Assembly: GCA_031260455.1 (NCBI GenBank)
Contig: JAIRJW010000045.1
Location: 1 to 33,793, forward strand
Source: Fluviicola sp.
GTDB taxonomy: Bacteria > Bacteroidota > Bacteroidia > Flavobacteriales_D > Crocinitomicaceae
Direction: 5' to 3'
Length of the DNA stretch: 33,793 nt
Position numbers and translations under genes: made by a program. Under the pieces are notes generated by a model. The model had not been told where the DNA came from. It saw only the letters and a program-made list of their open reading frames with translations, and searched no databases. Positions 8,632 through 16,659 of the stretch are shown here, in pieces. Numbering within the stretch: the first letter of the stretch is position 1; every line of letters starts with the position of its first letter.

Positions 8632-9594
8632 TCAATATTTCAGGTTCAACAGTTTTTCCTGATTCTCCACAAGAGCGGCCTTGTATTCTTTTTTCAGGGA
8701 ATCGACTAAACCGGCTACAGGTTCTATTTTTTCAATTCCGGTAGTGCCTTGCCCTGCAGACCAGATATCTTTCCACGCCTTGCTGTGTTCGGCTGACAAT
8801 TTCGAAAAATTTTCTTCCTTTTTTTCCGAGATATCAATTCCGGACTTTTCAATACTTGGAATCAGGAAGTTTGCGTTCACTCCCGAAATTCCGTCGGTAT
8901 ATATGATATCGTCGATGTGAGAAGTGAGTAACATTTCTTTATATGCGGGCTGAGCCATACTTTCTTCCGTTGCGATGAAGCGGGTTCCCATGTAGGCAAA
9001 ATCGGCCCCCATGTTTTCAGCTGCAAGGATATCTTTTCCTGTGGTAATGGCTCCGGCAAGAATCAATGTTCCCGGATAGAATGACCTGATCTCCTCTACC
9101 AATGCGAAAGGATTCGCAGTTCCTGCATGACCTCCAGCACCGTTTGCAACGGCAATAATTCCATCAACACCGGATTCAACGGCTTTTTCCGCATGCCGTT
9201 TTTTTATCACATCATGAAATACCAATCCGCCATAGTTGTGTACTGCATCAACGACTTCTTTCACCGCTCCCAATGAAGTAATTACCAGAGGAATCTGGTA
9301 TTTGATACAAAGATCCAAGTCAGGCATGAGCCTTGAATTGGTTTTGTTTACAATCAGGTTCACTCCGAAAGGTGCCGGTTTTATGTTTGTTTCCTTTTCA
9401 AACGCTTTTAATGCATCGGTGATTTCAATCAACATCCACTCGAAATCTTCAGAGGATCTTCCGTTGAGAGAAGGGAGAGTTCCTACAATTCCACTTTTAC
9501 AGCATTCGATAACCAATTTACTTCCGGAAACCAGGAACATCGGAGATACAATAACTGGAAGAGCGACTCTGTTTTTAAGTGCTTCAATAGTCAT
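8632..9594 (-). CDS. Nitronate monooxygenase-like FMN-dependent enzyme
   Basis: This 320-residue TIM-barrel flavoprotein resembles nitronate monooxygenase (formerly 2-nitropropane dioxygenase), which oxidises alkyl nitronates. Family features visible are the N-terminal LPVIVSPMFLVSG, PFGVNLIV (76-83), the repeated hydrophobic beta strands with ITSLGA, and the FMN-phosphate/catalytic segment NGAGGHAGT (151-159), which carries the conserved His. LAGAITTGKDILAAENMGADFAYMGTRF (core GADFAYMGTRF) forms the second phosphate-binding region. It is transcribed toward dnaK and lies 230 bases downstream of menC, so it probably has its own promoter. Related enzymes include enoyl-ACP reductase FabK-like proteins, so the physiological substrate is uncertain. 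Confidence 0.85.
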   Translation of the reverse strand: MTIEALKNRVALPVIVSPMFLVSGSKLVIECCKSGIVGTLPSLNGRSSEDFEWMLIEITDALKAFEKETNIKPAPFGVNLIVNKTNSRLMPDLDLCIKYQIPLVITSLGAVKEVVDAVHNYGGLVFHDVIKKRHAEKAVESGVDGIIAVANGAGGHAGTANPFALVEEIRSFYPGTLILAGAITTGKDILAAENMGADFAYMGTRFIATEESMAQPAYKEMLLTSHIDDIIYTDGISGVNANFLIPSIEKSGIDISEKKEENFSKLSAEHSKAWKDIWSAGQGTTGIEKIEPVAGLVDSLKKEYKAALVENQEKLLNLKY

Positions 9595-9715
9595 AATTCA
9601 TTGAATTTTTCAGTTTTCCATTCCAAGATGGAAATTACGGATAAATCCTGGAGTTTGTAATGAATTTGATTGGTAAATGTAAAAGAATTGAAGGGGATGG
9701 TTTTGAATGTCATTT

Positions 9716-9796
9716 CGCAATATTACGTGTGGACCGAGTTGCCAGAATACTTGATTTTCCTCGAAAAAATGTGCCTTACCCGGACGTAATATTGCG
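9716..9796. repeat. 13-bp perfect inverted repeat between menC and the NMO gene
   Basis: CGCAATATTACGT (9716-9728) is the exact reverse complement of ACGTAATATTGCG (9784-9796), with 55 bases between. It lies in the 230-base gap between two minus-strand genes. The core CGCAATATT also occurs upstream of dnaK (5984). Function is unknown; a long-loop hairpin or paired protein-binding sites are possible. Confidence 0.6.
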
Positions 9797-9824
9797 GAAT
9801 TACGTAAAACGGTTTAACAATGAA

Positions 9825-10865
9825 TTAGAACTGATAGTGCAAGAATCCTTTTTTGATATGCAAAGGCGTATCGAAGTTTGTTTCATATAAACCTCCGGTT
9901 CCCAACCCCTGTGGCAAAGTGGGATTGAATTCTGCAGTAAATTGGGCAATGGCATTCAGCCCTATATTACTTTCCAAAGCAGAAGTAATCCACCATGGAA
10001 TCATTCGTTCTTCTGCCAGTTCTATCCATTCTTGTGTTCCGCTAAAACCTCCATGCAAACTTGGTTTAAGAATGATGTATTGCGGTTGGATCATATCAAG
10101 CAGATCGATTTTACTGCTGCGAAGGCCTACTCCAATCAATTCTTCATCCAAAGCAACTGGAAGCGGAGTTTTTGCACATAAACCGGACATTTCTTCCCAA
10201 GAACCAGCCTTGATAGGTTGTTCAATGCTGTGAATATCCAGTTTGGAGAGTTCTTCCAGCTTCCACAGGACATCATTCAAACCGAAAGCCCCGTTTGCAT
10301 CCACGCGCAGCGTAATTTTAGAAGCATCAAAACGTGAGCGAATACCTGCCAGTAATTTCAGTTCCTGTTGGAAGTCAATAGCACCAACTTTCAGTTTGAT
10401 ACAAGAAAATCCGGCAGCTATTTTATCCTCTATCTGATCTTGCATAAACGTTTCATCACCCATCCAGATCAGACCATTGATCGGAATTTTAAAACCGCTT
10501 TTACTTTTTGCTGAGTTGAAATAAATACCTTTCCCACCATTCAGAAGATCACAATATGCACTTTCCAATCCGCATAAAATGGAAGGGAAATCAAGCAGTA
10601 ATTCTTTTTTTTCAATAAATAGAAGTGGGTTCTGACAAACGCGGTCAAGTTGCTCTTCGTATTGCATATCCGAATGGTAATCCGGGGATAATCCTGGAAT
10701 TACGGAACATTCTCCCAACCCGGAACTTCCTTCCGCATTCGTGAGCATGAGTTTCCAGCTCTTTTTCTGTGCCAGGATTCCACGACTTGTTCCACTCGGA
10801 CGTTTAAAGTTCAGCACAAAAGCTTCGTGTGAAGCCGATAAACTATTGTTTTTTAGAAAACCCAT
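9825..10865 (-). CDS. menC: o-Succinylbenzoate synthase
   Basis: MenC is an enolase-superfamily enzyme that dehydrates SHCHC to o-succinylbenzoate in menaquinone synthesis. The 346-residue sequence has the capping domain (1-120), the PINGLIWMG strand entering the barrel, the KLK catalytic motif (K157, K159), metal ligands in LRVDANGAF (D189), SIEQPI (E215) and ALDEE (D240), and a later ILKPSLHGG with the second-half catalytic Lys. The start overlaps the end of menA by 13 bases, indicating translational coupling. The other men genes are not in this window, as is usual for scattered Bacteroidota pathways. Related dipeptide epimerases share the fold, but the adjacent menA makes MenC the better reading. 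Confidence 0.92.
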   Translation of the reverse strand: MGFLKNNSLSASHEAFVLNFKRPSGTSRGILAQKKSWKLMLTNAEGSSGLGECSVIPGLSPDYHSDMQYEEQLDRVCQNPLLFIEKKELLLDFPSILCGLESAYCDLLNGGKGIYFNSAKSKSGFKIPINGLIWMGDETFMQDQIEDKIAAGFSCIKLKVGAIDFQQELKLLAGIRSRFDASKITLRVDANGAFGLNDVLWKLEELSKLDIHSIEQPIKAGSWEEMSGLCAKTPLPVALDEELIGVGLRSSKIDLLDMIQPQYIILKPSLHGGFSGTQEWIELAEERMIPWWITSALESNIGLNAIAQFTAEFNPTLPQGLGTGGLYETNFDTPLHIKKGFLHYQF

Positions 10866-11773
10866 TGACTGACAGAAACACTGATCACGTAGAGAATACT
10901 GATAAAAAATGTTCCCAGGGCAACTGTTTTGAGTTGGGAATCCAACTCCTTTGGAACGCTGTTCTTTGCCACAAAAATGAGGTGTTTTATGAACAGGATT
11001 GTTGGAATCAACGAGACGAAACCTAACCAGTTTTTGGACAGAACCAGGAAGAAGATCCAGCTGAGAAAAGCCGTTGAAATCAGGAAAAAATGGTAGCGCT
11101 TGGCATTTTTTGCGCCCAGTTTGACAGCCAGTGTTCGTTTTCCTACCTTTTCATCATTTTCCCGGTCACGCATGTTGTTGAGATTCAGAACAGATGTGCT
11201 CAAAAAACCGATCGTAACTGCTGGCAAAACCAATTCCCATGAAAATGTGTCTGAAAATAAAGGATAAACCCCCATCACGCTGATCAACCCGAAGAAAATA
11301 AAGACAAACAAATCGCCCAAACCATTGTAGCCGTATGCTTTTTTACCGATCGTATAAGTAACAGCAGCCAGAATAGAAGCAATTGCCAGTCCGGTGTAGA
11401 TGTAAATACTCGCAGAAGAAAGATGCTTTGTTCCGAAATAGATAAGAAACCCGGCGCTGATAAAAGAAATTGCAGCAGTGAAAACCACGGCATTTTTCAT
11501 AGCGGATTTCGAGATGGCTCCCGACTGTACGGCTCTCACCGGCCCGATTCTTCCCGAATTATCTGCTCCTTTCAGATAATCTCCCAGGTCATTTGCCAGG
11601 TTTGATAAAATCTGGAACAACAGCGTAGTGAAAAGTGCCAGTAAAAAAATGATCGGATTCCAGTATCCCTGGTAGACTGCGACAAAAGATCCTACTAGGA
11701 TTCCTGAAACAGATAACGGAAGTGTTCTTAAACGAAGTGCATTAATCCAGTCTGATGAATTTGTCATATACAA
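10853..11773 (-). CDS. menA: 1,4-Dihydroxy-2-naphthoate octaprenyltransferase
   Basis: MenA attaches the polyprenyl chain to DHNA in the inner membrane, giving demethylmenaquinone. The 306-residue protein has about eight or nine hydrophobic helices. The first Asp-rich motif of the UbiA superfamily reads NLANDLGDYLKGAD (N61, D62, D65), and the second reads NNMRDRENDEKVGKRT. The N-terminal WINALRLRTLPLS is typical of MenA. It is the first gene of a menA-menC pair with a 13-base overlap. It is divergent from the outer-membrane protein gene at 11870, with the shared promoter region at 11774-11869. Confidence 0.95.
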   Translation of the reverse strand: MYMTNSSDWINALRLRTLPLSVSGILVGSFVAVYQGYWNPIIFLLALFTTLLFQILSNLANDLGDYLKGADNSGRIGPVRAVQSGAISKSAMKNAVVFTAAISFISAGFLIYFGTKHLSSASIYIYTGLAIASILAAVTYTIGKKAYGYNGLGDLFVFIFFGLISVMGVYPLFSDTFSWELVLPAVTIGFLSTSVLNLNNMRDRENDEKVGKRTLAVKLGAKNAKRYHFFLISTAFLSWIFFLVLSKNWLGFVSLIPTILFIKHLIFVAKNSVPKELDSQLKTVALGTFFISILYVISVSVSQWVF

Positions 11774-11869
11774 ATTTCGGTATTTTAATTTTTCGAAAGA
11801 TCGATTGTAAACAGAAAGTTTATGAATTAATAAAAAAATAGTTTCTTTGCTTGAAAATAAACTGAATAT

Positions 11870-12544
11870 ATGAAAAGGCTTTTAGGAATCATTATACTTT
11901 CTGCGGTTTCTTTTTCAACCTACTCACAAAATGAATCCGGTTATAGAAATTTTGCAATTAAATTTTCACCGACACAATTGGCAGCGGGCGAATTCAATTT
12001 TAGTTACGAACAGCGGGTAGCGCGACTGATCAGCCTGGAATTGGAACTGGGGCCTACTATTTCCCAGTTCGGGTCGAATTTTGGGAATCAAAAATTATGG
12101 CAAGGAGACCTTGGACTCTGGGATTTTGATGCGATTGACAAAAATGCATTTGCATCTGTTGGTTTTCACGTTTCACTGGCACCACGGTTTTATCCGTCAT
12201 TTGACGACGGTCAAATGAAAGGACTTTACTTGTCTCCAGTTTTTAAATTCAGGCAATACAATTATACCAACAAATTCGATATGCTCGACAATGCAAGATC
12301 CAGCATCAGCCAGTTCATTTTTCGCTTCAATATGGGCTTACAGTTCTGGCCAGGAGATGGAAAATTCAGCATTGATATGTATTTTGGACTAGGTTTGGGA
12401 ACTTTCAATATCAAGGGGCAACGTGTCGGGGAGTATGAAAATCCTCCAGGTTCTGGAAATGTTGTTCCTCGATGGGAAACATACAGAGATAATGGGATTC
12501 GGATCAATGCCATCACAGGAATTAAATTCGGTTTCGGGAATTAA
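11870..12544 (+). CDS. Predicted outer-membrane beta-barrel protein
   Basis: This 224-residue protein starts with a signal peptide (MKRLLGIIILSAVSFSTYSQ, cleavage after Ser-19 or Gln-20 likely). The mature part shows alternating hydrophobic/aromatic strands such as FAIKFSPTQLAAGEFNFSYEQ, VGFHVSLAPRFYP, LYLSPVFKFRQYNY, FRFNMGLQFWP, DMYFGLGLGTF, and a final ITGIKFGFGN ending one residue after an aromatic. This pattern fits an 8-10-strand outer-membrane beta barrel as found in many Bacteroidota proteins of unknown role. No specific family was recognised. It appears monocistronic: the next gene begins 273 bases later with its own -7 box. Confidence 0.75.
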   Translation: MKRLLGIIILSAVSFSTYSQNESGYRNFAIKFSPTQLAAGEFNFSYEQRVARLISLELELGPTISQFGSNFGNQKLWQGDLGLWDFDAIDKNAFASVGFHVSLAPRFYPSFDDGQMKGLYLSPVFKFRQYNYTNKFDMLDNARSSISQFIFRFNMGLQFWPGDGKFSIDMYFGLGLGTFNIKGQRVGEYENPPGSGNVVPRWETYRDNGIRINAITGIKFGFGN

Positions 12545-12793
12545 TCTGAATTAAATAGTATGGAAAGCCTCGGTTATTGAACGAAGTCAAAGTGTCGGAG
12601 CTTTTATCTCCATAGTTTTTTGTTTGTGACGGAATCTATTGATTTAACCATCAAATAGATTTTATAGCCTTGTTCAAAATGGAAAGTTCGGTAAAATCAA
12701 GTAAATTGAACATGGAGAATTGGAAAGAAAACGATACGGATATTTGTTTTAATTGATCCGTTTCGATCATTCTGTATGTTTTAAATTTAAAAT

Positions 12794-12801
12794 TATCTTT
12801 G
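12794..12801 (+). promoter_or_regulatory. -7 promoter box upstream of the rhodanese gene
   Basis: TATCTTTG matches the Bacteroidota TAnnTTTG -7 consensus exactly and ends 16 bases before the ATG. This would give a leader of about ten bases. A clear -33 TTTG is not present at standard spacing. Confidence 0.5.
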
Positions 12802-12817
12802 TTGAAAAAAGACAAGC

Positions 12818-13132
12818 ATGAATCACATTACCTCTGAAGTTTGTAAGCAACTGATTCAAAGTAATGAGGCGGAATTAATTGACATTCGTGAGCCATGGGA
12901 AGTGGAAATCTGTTCCATTGGCGGGACAAAAATCCCGATGCACCAGGTTCCTGAGCTGGCTGAGACGATGGATAAAATGAAGCCGTATATTATTTTGTGC
13001 AAAACAGGAAGAAGAGCTGAATCCGTGGCGAATTTGCTGGAATGCAGATACGGTTTTCAACATATTGCTATCTTGGAAGGGGGAATAACTGGTTGGTTTG
13101 AAGCTTTTGAGCCTAATTACAAAATGTATTAA
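12818..13132 (+). CDS. Single-domain rhodanese (sulfurtransferase)
   Basis: This 104-residue single-domain rhodanese resembles GlpE/PspE-type thiosulfate sulfurtransferases. It begins with the strand ELIDIREPWEVE, and the active-site loop is CKTGRR (61-66), with the catalytic Cys-61 that carries persulfide and two Arg that bind the substrate. LEGGITGWFEA near the C-terminus is the usual closing motif. There is no signal peptide, so it is cytoplasmic. The DedA gene begins 10 bases downstream, and aroE overlaps DedA, so these three probably form one operon. The sulfur acceptor is unknown. Confidence 0.92.
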   Translation: MNHITSEVCKQLIQSNEAELIDIREPWEVEICSIGGTKIPMHQVPELAETMDKMKPYIILCKTGRRAESVANLLECRYGFQHIAILEGGITGWFEAFEPNYKMY

Positions 13133-13142
13133 TCATTCAGTT

Positions 13143-13781
13143 ATGATAGAACTGTTCAAACATCTGATTCACTTGGATTTTGAGTGGATTGTGGAGACCT
13201 ACGGAACCGCTGTTTATGTTGTGTTATTTCTGGTAATTTTTATTGAGACGGGCTTAGTTGTCATGCCTTTTCTTCCAGGAGATTCATTACTTTTTACTGC
13301 TGGAATTTTTGCCGCTTCCGGTCAGTTGAACCTGTTTTACTTATTGGTTTTGCTTTCTGTTGCAGCTGTTTTGGGAGACAATGTGAACTATTGGGTAGGA
13401 AGGCGAATCGGGTTAAGTGTATTCAATTGGAAAATCAGGGGAAAACAATTGGTGAAGGAGAGATACTTGCAACAAACAGAAGCATTTTTTGAAAAACGTG
13501 GTGTATTTGCCATCGTTATGGCGCGTTTTGTTCCGATCGTGCGCACATTTACACCATTTGCGGCAGGAGTAGGGAAGATGGGTTATCGTAAATTCCTGAC
13601 CTTTGACATCATCGGAGGTGTACTTTGGATTACCAGTATGACAATTTCCGGATATTTCCTCGGAAACATTCCATGGATCAGGCAGAACAATGAGAAAGTG
13701 GTTCTGATTATCGTGTTTATTTCTGTTTTACCGATGTTAATCAGTTATCTGAGGTCAAAATTTATAAAAAAAGATGCCTGA
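13143..13781 (+). CDS. DedA-family membrane protein
   Basis: This 212-residue inner-membrane protein of the DedA (VTT/SNARE-associated) family is linked to undecaprenyl-phosphate or phospholipid recycling and membrane homeostasis. Visible signatures are FIETGLVVMPFLPGDSLLFTAG (core FLPGDSLL, 43-50), with an acidic residue in the re-entrant loop (E35), and the second re-entrant motif MARFVPIVRTFTPFAAGVGKM (core ARFVPIVRTF), with the conserved Arg. Four to five hydrophobic helices are seen. The frame is open 15 codons further upstream, into the rhodanese gene. The ATG at 13143, 10 bases after the rhodanese stop, begins the typical MIELFKHL amphipathic start and is preferred. Confidence 0.92.
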   Translation: MIELFKHLIHLDFEWIVETYGTAVYVVLFLVIFIETGLVVMPFLPGDSLLFTAGIFAASGQLNLFYLLVLLSVAAVLGDNVNYWVGRRIGLSVFNWKIRGKQLVKERYLQQTEAFFEKRGVFAIVMARFVPIVRTFTPFAAGVGKMGYRKFLTFDIIGGVLWITSMTISGYFLGNIPWIRQNNEKVVLIIVFISVLPMLISYLRSKFIKKDA

Positions 13782-14502
13782 ATTCGGATTAATCGGTAAA
13801 ACGCTGGGGCATTCATTCTCGAAGAGTTACTTTGAGGAAAAATTTTCCCGAGAAGGTCTGAATCACACTTTTTGCAATTTTGAATTACCTGCAATAGTTG
13901 GGATTGAGGCAGTTTTTAGTATTTCTGATCTAAAAGGATTATCGGTTACAATACCTTACAAAGAAGCTGTTATTCCATTTTTGGATATACTTTCCGAAGA
14001 GGCAACTGAAATTGGGGCGGTAAACTGTATTTCCTTTCAAAATGGTAAAAAAACCGGGTACAACACGGATGCTTTCGGTTTTCACCAGATGATCAAACCT
14101 TTTCTGACGAATGAGCATGAGCGCGCAATCATTTTGGGAACGGGAGGAGCTTCAAAAGCCGTTGCTTATGTTTTGAAAAAGATTGGCCTGGATATGATTC
14201 GGATTTCCAGGAATCCGCAGGGAACAAAAGAATTCTCCTACGGAGCAATAAACGAGCACATGCTCCGAGCGTGTAAAGTAATCGTGAATTGTACCCCGGT
14301 AGGAACTTTTCCGGATGTGGAAGCTTGTGTACCGTTTCCTTTTGAATATTTGACCGAAAGTCATTTGTGTATTGATCTGATTTATAATCCGGAAGAAACC
14401 CGGTTCCTGAGAGAATCCAAACTTCGTGGAGCTACGATACTGAATGGGCTTTCGATGTTGAAAGAACAGGCGAACAAAGCCTGGGAGATTTGGAATGAAT
14501 AG
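13774..14502 (+). CDS. aroE: Shikimate dehydrogenase
   Basis: AroE reduces 3-dehydroshikimate to shikimate with NADPH in aromatic amino-acid synthesis. At 242 residues it is the compact form common in Bacteroidota. The substrate-binding domain shows GKTLGHSFSKSYF (S14, S16), SVTIPYKEAV with catalytic K63, GAVNCI (N84) and YNTDAFGF with D99. The NADP domain has ILGTGGASKAV (120-130) and NCTPVGTFP. The start overlaps the DedA gene by 8 bases, so the two are probably co-translated. A -7-like TATTTTTG for the next gene lies 39 bases after the stop. Confidence 0.95.
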   Translation: MPEFGLIGKTLGHSFSKSYFEEKFSREGLNHTFCNFELPAIVGIEAVFSISDLKGLSVTIPYKEAVIPFLDILSEEATEIGAVNCISFQNGKKTGYNTDAFGFHQMIKPFLTNEHERAIILGTGGASKAVAYVLKKIGLDMIRISRNPQGTKEFSYGAINEHMLRACKVIVNCTPVGTFPDVEACVPFPFEYLTESHLCIDLIYNPEETRFLRESKLRGATILNGLSMLKEQANKAWEIWNE

Positions 14503-14540
14503 ACTCTGGTAAAAGTCTCTGTTTTTCAGGTTTACTTTTT

Positions 14541-14548
14541 TATTTTTG
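14541..14548 (+). promoter_or_regulatory. Candidate -7 box close to the AlbA/Schlafen-type gene start
   Basis: TATTTTTG matches TAnnTTTG and ends only 4 bases before the ATG at 14553. If used, the transcript would be leaderless or nearly so. Only the -7 half is convincing. Confidence 0.3.
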
Positions 14549-14552
14549 CTGT

Positions 14553-15182
14553 ATGCACTCAGTAAAATCATTGATCAAAGAGGGGAAACACCAGCAACAG
14601 GATTTCAAATTCCAGATTGATGATTCTAAAAAAATTGCCAGAACTTTAGTGGCTTTTGCAAATACCGATGGAGGAAGACTTCTAATTGGGGTGAAAGACA
14701 ATGGGAAAATTATCGGAGTTGATCCTACGGAAGAAATCCACATGATCGAGGAAGCAGCATATATGTATTGCAATCCCAAGCTGGAATTTCAGTCGAGAAT
14801 CTGGCAGGAAGACATGAAACTGGTCTTGGAAATTTCTGTCGGGAAAAGCACGAAACGTCCAGTTTTAGCCTTGAACGAGATGGGAAAGTGGAAAGCATAT
14901 GTCCGGAGAAAAGATCATACACTTTTAGCCAATAAGATCCTGCTGGATGTTTGGAAAATAGAACAGGCAGATCAGAAAAGACCTGAGAAAATAGGCGAGG
15001 AGGAAAACAGACTGCTAAGCGTAGTTGCACAAAATCCATTGATCACCCTGAGTAAAATTTATCGTCTTTCCGGCCTGGAAAAGTCACACATAGACCGTTT
15101 GCTTCCGTTGTTTATCTGCTGGAATCTGGTTTCGATGGAAATGAATGAAAATGGAACTTTCTACCAGGTAAAGGAGGGTTGA
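14553..15182 (+). CDS. AlbA/Schlafen-type putative DNA-binding protein
   Basis: This 209-residue protein carries an N-terminal AlbA_2 (Schlafen-like, formerly AAA_4) domain. The visible family motif is the early acidic/Gln segment EGKHQQQDFKF (10-20), then ARTLVAFANTDGGRLLIGVKDNG (core FANTDGGRLLIGV), then IIGVDPTEE. Such proteins are often annotated as transcriptional regulators or nucleic-acid binders; a nuclease activity is known only for some Schlafen relatives. The C-terminal part (about 150-205) has a winged-helix-like pattern (NPLITLSKIYRLSGLEKSHIDRLL; core LSKIYRLSGLEKSHID). The partner and role here are unknown. It follows aroE by 50 bases. Confidence 0.75.
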   Translation: MHSVKSLIKEGKHQQQDFKFQIDDSKKIARTLVAFANTDGGRLLIGVKDNGKIIGVDPTEEIHMIEEAAYMYCNPKLEFQSRIWQEDMKLVLEISVGKSTKRPVLALNEMGKWKAYVRRKDHTLLANKILLDVWKIEQADQKRPEKIGEEENRLLSVVAQNPLITLSKIYRLSGLEKSHIDRLLPLFICWNLVSMEMNENGTFYQVKEG

Positions 15183-15655
15183 TCGCGTTTAAGTTTGGGG
15201 TATGAAAATACGCCTGTAATGTCTGTGACTCCCAGTAAAAACGGACTTTTTACACAATTTTATTAAATTGTAAAATTATAACTTTGTAAAGTTATAAAAT
15301 TGGGATTCACTTGGCCAGATCATAAGCCAGTTATTTTAGTGATAATCAACCCATTTTTTGGGATTTCGAAATAAAGTTATATATTCGCGCCAAATTTGAA
15401 TATTGGATAAAGCATTTGGTATATAATTGATTTGCTGAGTTCTTTTTTGCCACATCTGAGCTTCTGATTTTTGTTATTCATTCTGTGGTTACAGCTTTCT
15501 CCATTGTTGGGGTTGTGCGATCAGACAAGTACAAAAATCAAGGAGTCTATATAAAAACAACCAGCGGAATCAAATTTGTCAGATTCCTAAAAAAATATAA
15601 TTTTAATCGATACGTTTAATGAATTATTATATTAGGCGTAGAAAAATACAAACAA
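15183..15655. other. 473-bp A/T-rich intergenic region with tandem hairpins
   Basis: No gene is supported on either strand. Near its left end are two adjacent perfect inverted repeats (15254-15297). The rest is A/T-rich without a long reading frame. TATATTAG at 15629-15636, one mismatch from the -7 consensus, is the best promoter guess for the small gene at 15656. Confidence 0.5.
15254..15297. repeat. Two adjacent perfect hairpins
   Basis: The first is ACAATTT-TATT-AAATTGT (15254-15271). The second is TTATAACTTT-GT-AAAGTTATAA (15276-15297), with 10-bp arms and only two central bases. They lie 72 bases after the AlbA/Schlafen-type stop. They could protect the mRNA end or bind a dimeric regulator, since there is no clean T tract for termination. 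Confidence 0.55.
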
Positions 15656-15850
15656 ATGGGTAGACCTCCAACAAAACCAGCAAGATTGCGAGATGGTTTT
15701 TACATTGAAGTAAGGAATTCAGGATCACAAGGTATACGAATCAGAAGAGATACTAGAGAGCAAATGCTTCTTGCAGCTGAGGATTATTCACGTACGAAAG
15801 ACGTAGTGATTCTTGGTGAAATGAAAGATGACAAGTGGATTGATCAATAA
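15656..15850 (+). CDS. Small protein of unknown function (64 aa)
   Basis: This is an open frame of 64 codons starting MGRPPTKPARLRDGFYIEVRN. The sequence is charged and soluble: a basic Pro-rich start, then a beta-like segment (GFYIEVRN, GIRIRRDT), then a helix (REQMLLAAEDYSRTKD), then VVILGEMKDDKWID. It looks like a real compact protein, and I recall similar small MGRPP proteins in other Bacteroidota, but I cannot verify this. The perfect terminator 27 bases after the stop and an isolated position support a single-gene transcript. No enzymatic motif or standard DNA-binding motif is evident; a basic nucleic-acid-associated role would be a guess. Confidence 0.7.
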   Translation: MGRPPTKPARLRDGFYIEVRNSGSQGIRIRRDTREQMLLAAEDYSRTKDVVILGEMKDDKWIDQ

Positions 15851-15876
15851 AAAATCATTCATCGCAGAATATGATA

Positions 15877-15906
15877 AAGCGGCTTTTCTATCTGGAAAAG
15901 CCGCTT
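15877..15906 (+). terminator. Intrinsic terminator after the 64-aa gene
   Basis: A perfect 12-bp stem (AAGCGGCTTTTC, 15877-15888, pairing with 15895-15906) has a 6-base loop and a following T-rich stretch (15906-15915). Confidence 0.85.
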
Positions 15907-16077
15907 CTTTCTTTTACCTGAGTCTTGAAAATTCAAAATTGAATCAGTGAATAACAATCAGTTTGACAGGAAACTTTTTTCTGTTGACCTATTTGTGTAG
16001 CGCACGTAATGAATTCTGTAGACAGAACATCCGTTCTTGTATATTCCCAAATACCTGGGGTTTAGACAATTATTTAA

Positions 16078-16659
16078 TTACTTCCACTTTACGGTTTCGA
16101 TCAGATGCAGTAAATCCACCTTCAGGTAATTCAACGAAGGGCGTAATGAGTCGTAATTTGGCCTGCAATTCATCAACACTTCACCACGAAGGAAATGCGA
16201 AACAGAGTCCGTCAGGTAGAACTGAAAGTTTGTTGCGACATCGCCTTCAAATTCGAAAAAGGTCCCGTAAACTTTTCTGTCCGGGAAAATAAAATTCTGA
16301 TCACGAATCTTGGTAGCTTTAATCTGATGCTCATCTACTTTGTCGTTTGAAAGGTTGATATATCTGGCCAGTGTATCTCTGTTCGGAATCGGGTAATAGT
16401 TCAGGTAAAGTACTCCATTTAACGGACCTAAATTGATTTCCTTGTGATTGGTCGGCTGACCTTTGTATGTTAGAGATTTTGCAATGTAAACCTTTGAGAG
16501 TTCGAAAGAATAGGTTGTTGCATCATCAATTTTCTGGTATGAATGCTTCGGAAAATCTGTCCGGAGATAAGTAGACGGTTTCGGAATGAATAGTTCATTG
16601 CCTCCGCATCCGGTAAAAAGCAATCCCAAAACCATCGCCACACTAATTATTCTGGTCAT
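16078..16659 (-). CDS. gldD: Gliding motility lipoprotein GldD
   Basis: GldD is a lipoprotein needed for gliding and T9SS function in Flavobacterium johnsoniae. This 193-residue protein has a lipoprotein signal peptide with lipobox LFTGC (Cys-18). It is followed by the family start IPKPSTYLRTDFPKHSYQ, and it ends IETVKWK. The central part contains YLNYYPI and SVSHFLRGEVLMN, the latter a conserved segment of the family. The position downstream of mutY-ssb matches the known mutY-ssb-gldE-gldD order. Its start codon lies 17 bases inside the ancestral gldE reading frame, so translation coupling to gldE was probably once used. gldE itself is decayed here (16643-16986). Confidence 0.9.
   Translation of the reverse strand: MTRIISVAMVLGLLFTGCGGNELFIPKPSTYLRTDFPKHSYQKIDDATTYSFELSKVYIAKSLTYKGQPTNHKEINLGPLNGVLYLNYYPIPNRDTLARYINLSNDKVDEHQIKATKIRDQNFIFPDRKVYGTFFEFEGDVATNFQFYLTDSVSHFLRGEVLMNCRPNYDSLRPSLNYLKVDLLHLIETVKWK

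Noticed and set aside
9660..9890. 76-codon plus-strand frame between the NMO-like gene and menC
   Set aside because: It overlaps the menC 3' end by 66 bases, and its middle is formed by an inverted repeat; no domain is recognisable.
12560..12612. Hairpin-like sequence after the outer-membrane protein gene
   Set aside because: Stem is bulged and no T tract follows closely, so a terminator is not supported.
12679..12756. 25-codon frame MESSVKSSKLNMENWKEN... in the gap before the rhodanese gene
   Set aside because: Very short, and the opposite strand is open over the same bases; no other support.
15963..16292. 109-codon plus-strand frame
   Set aside because: Antisense to gldD over most of its length, with no protein-like features.
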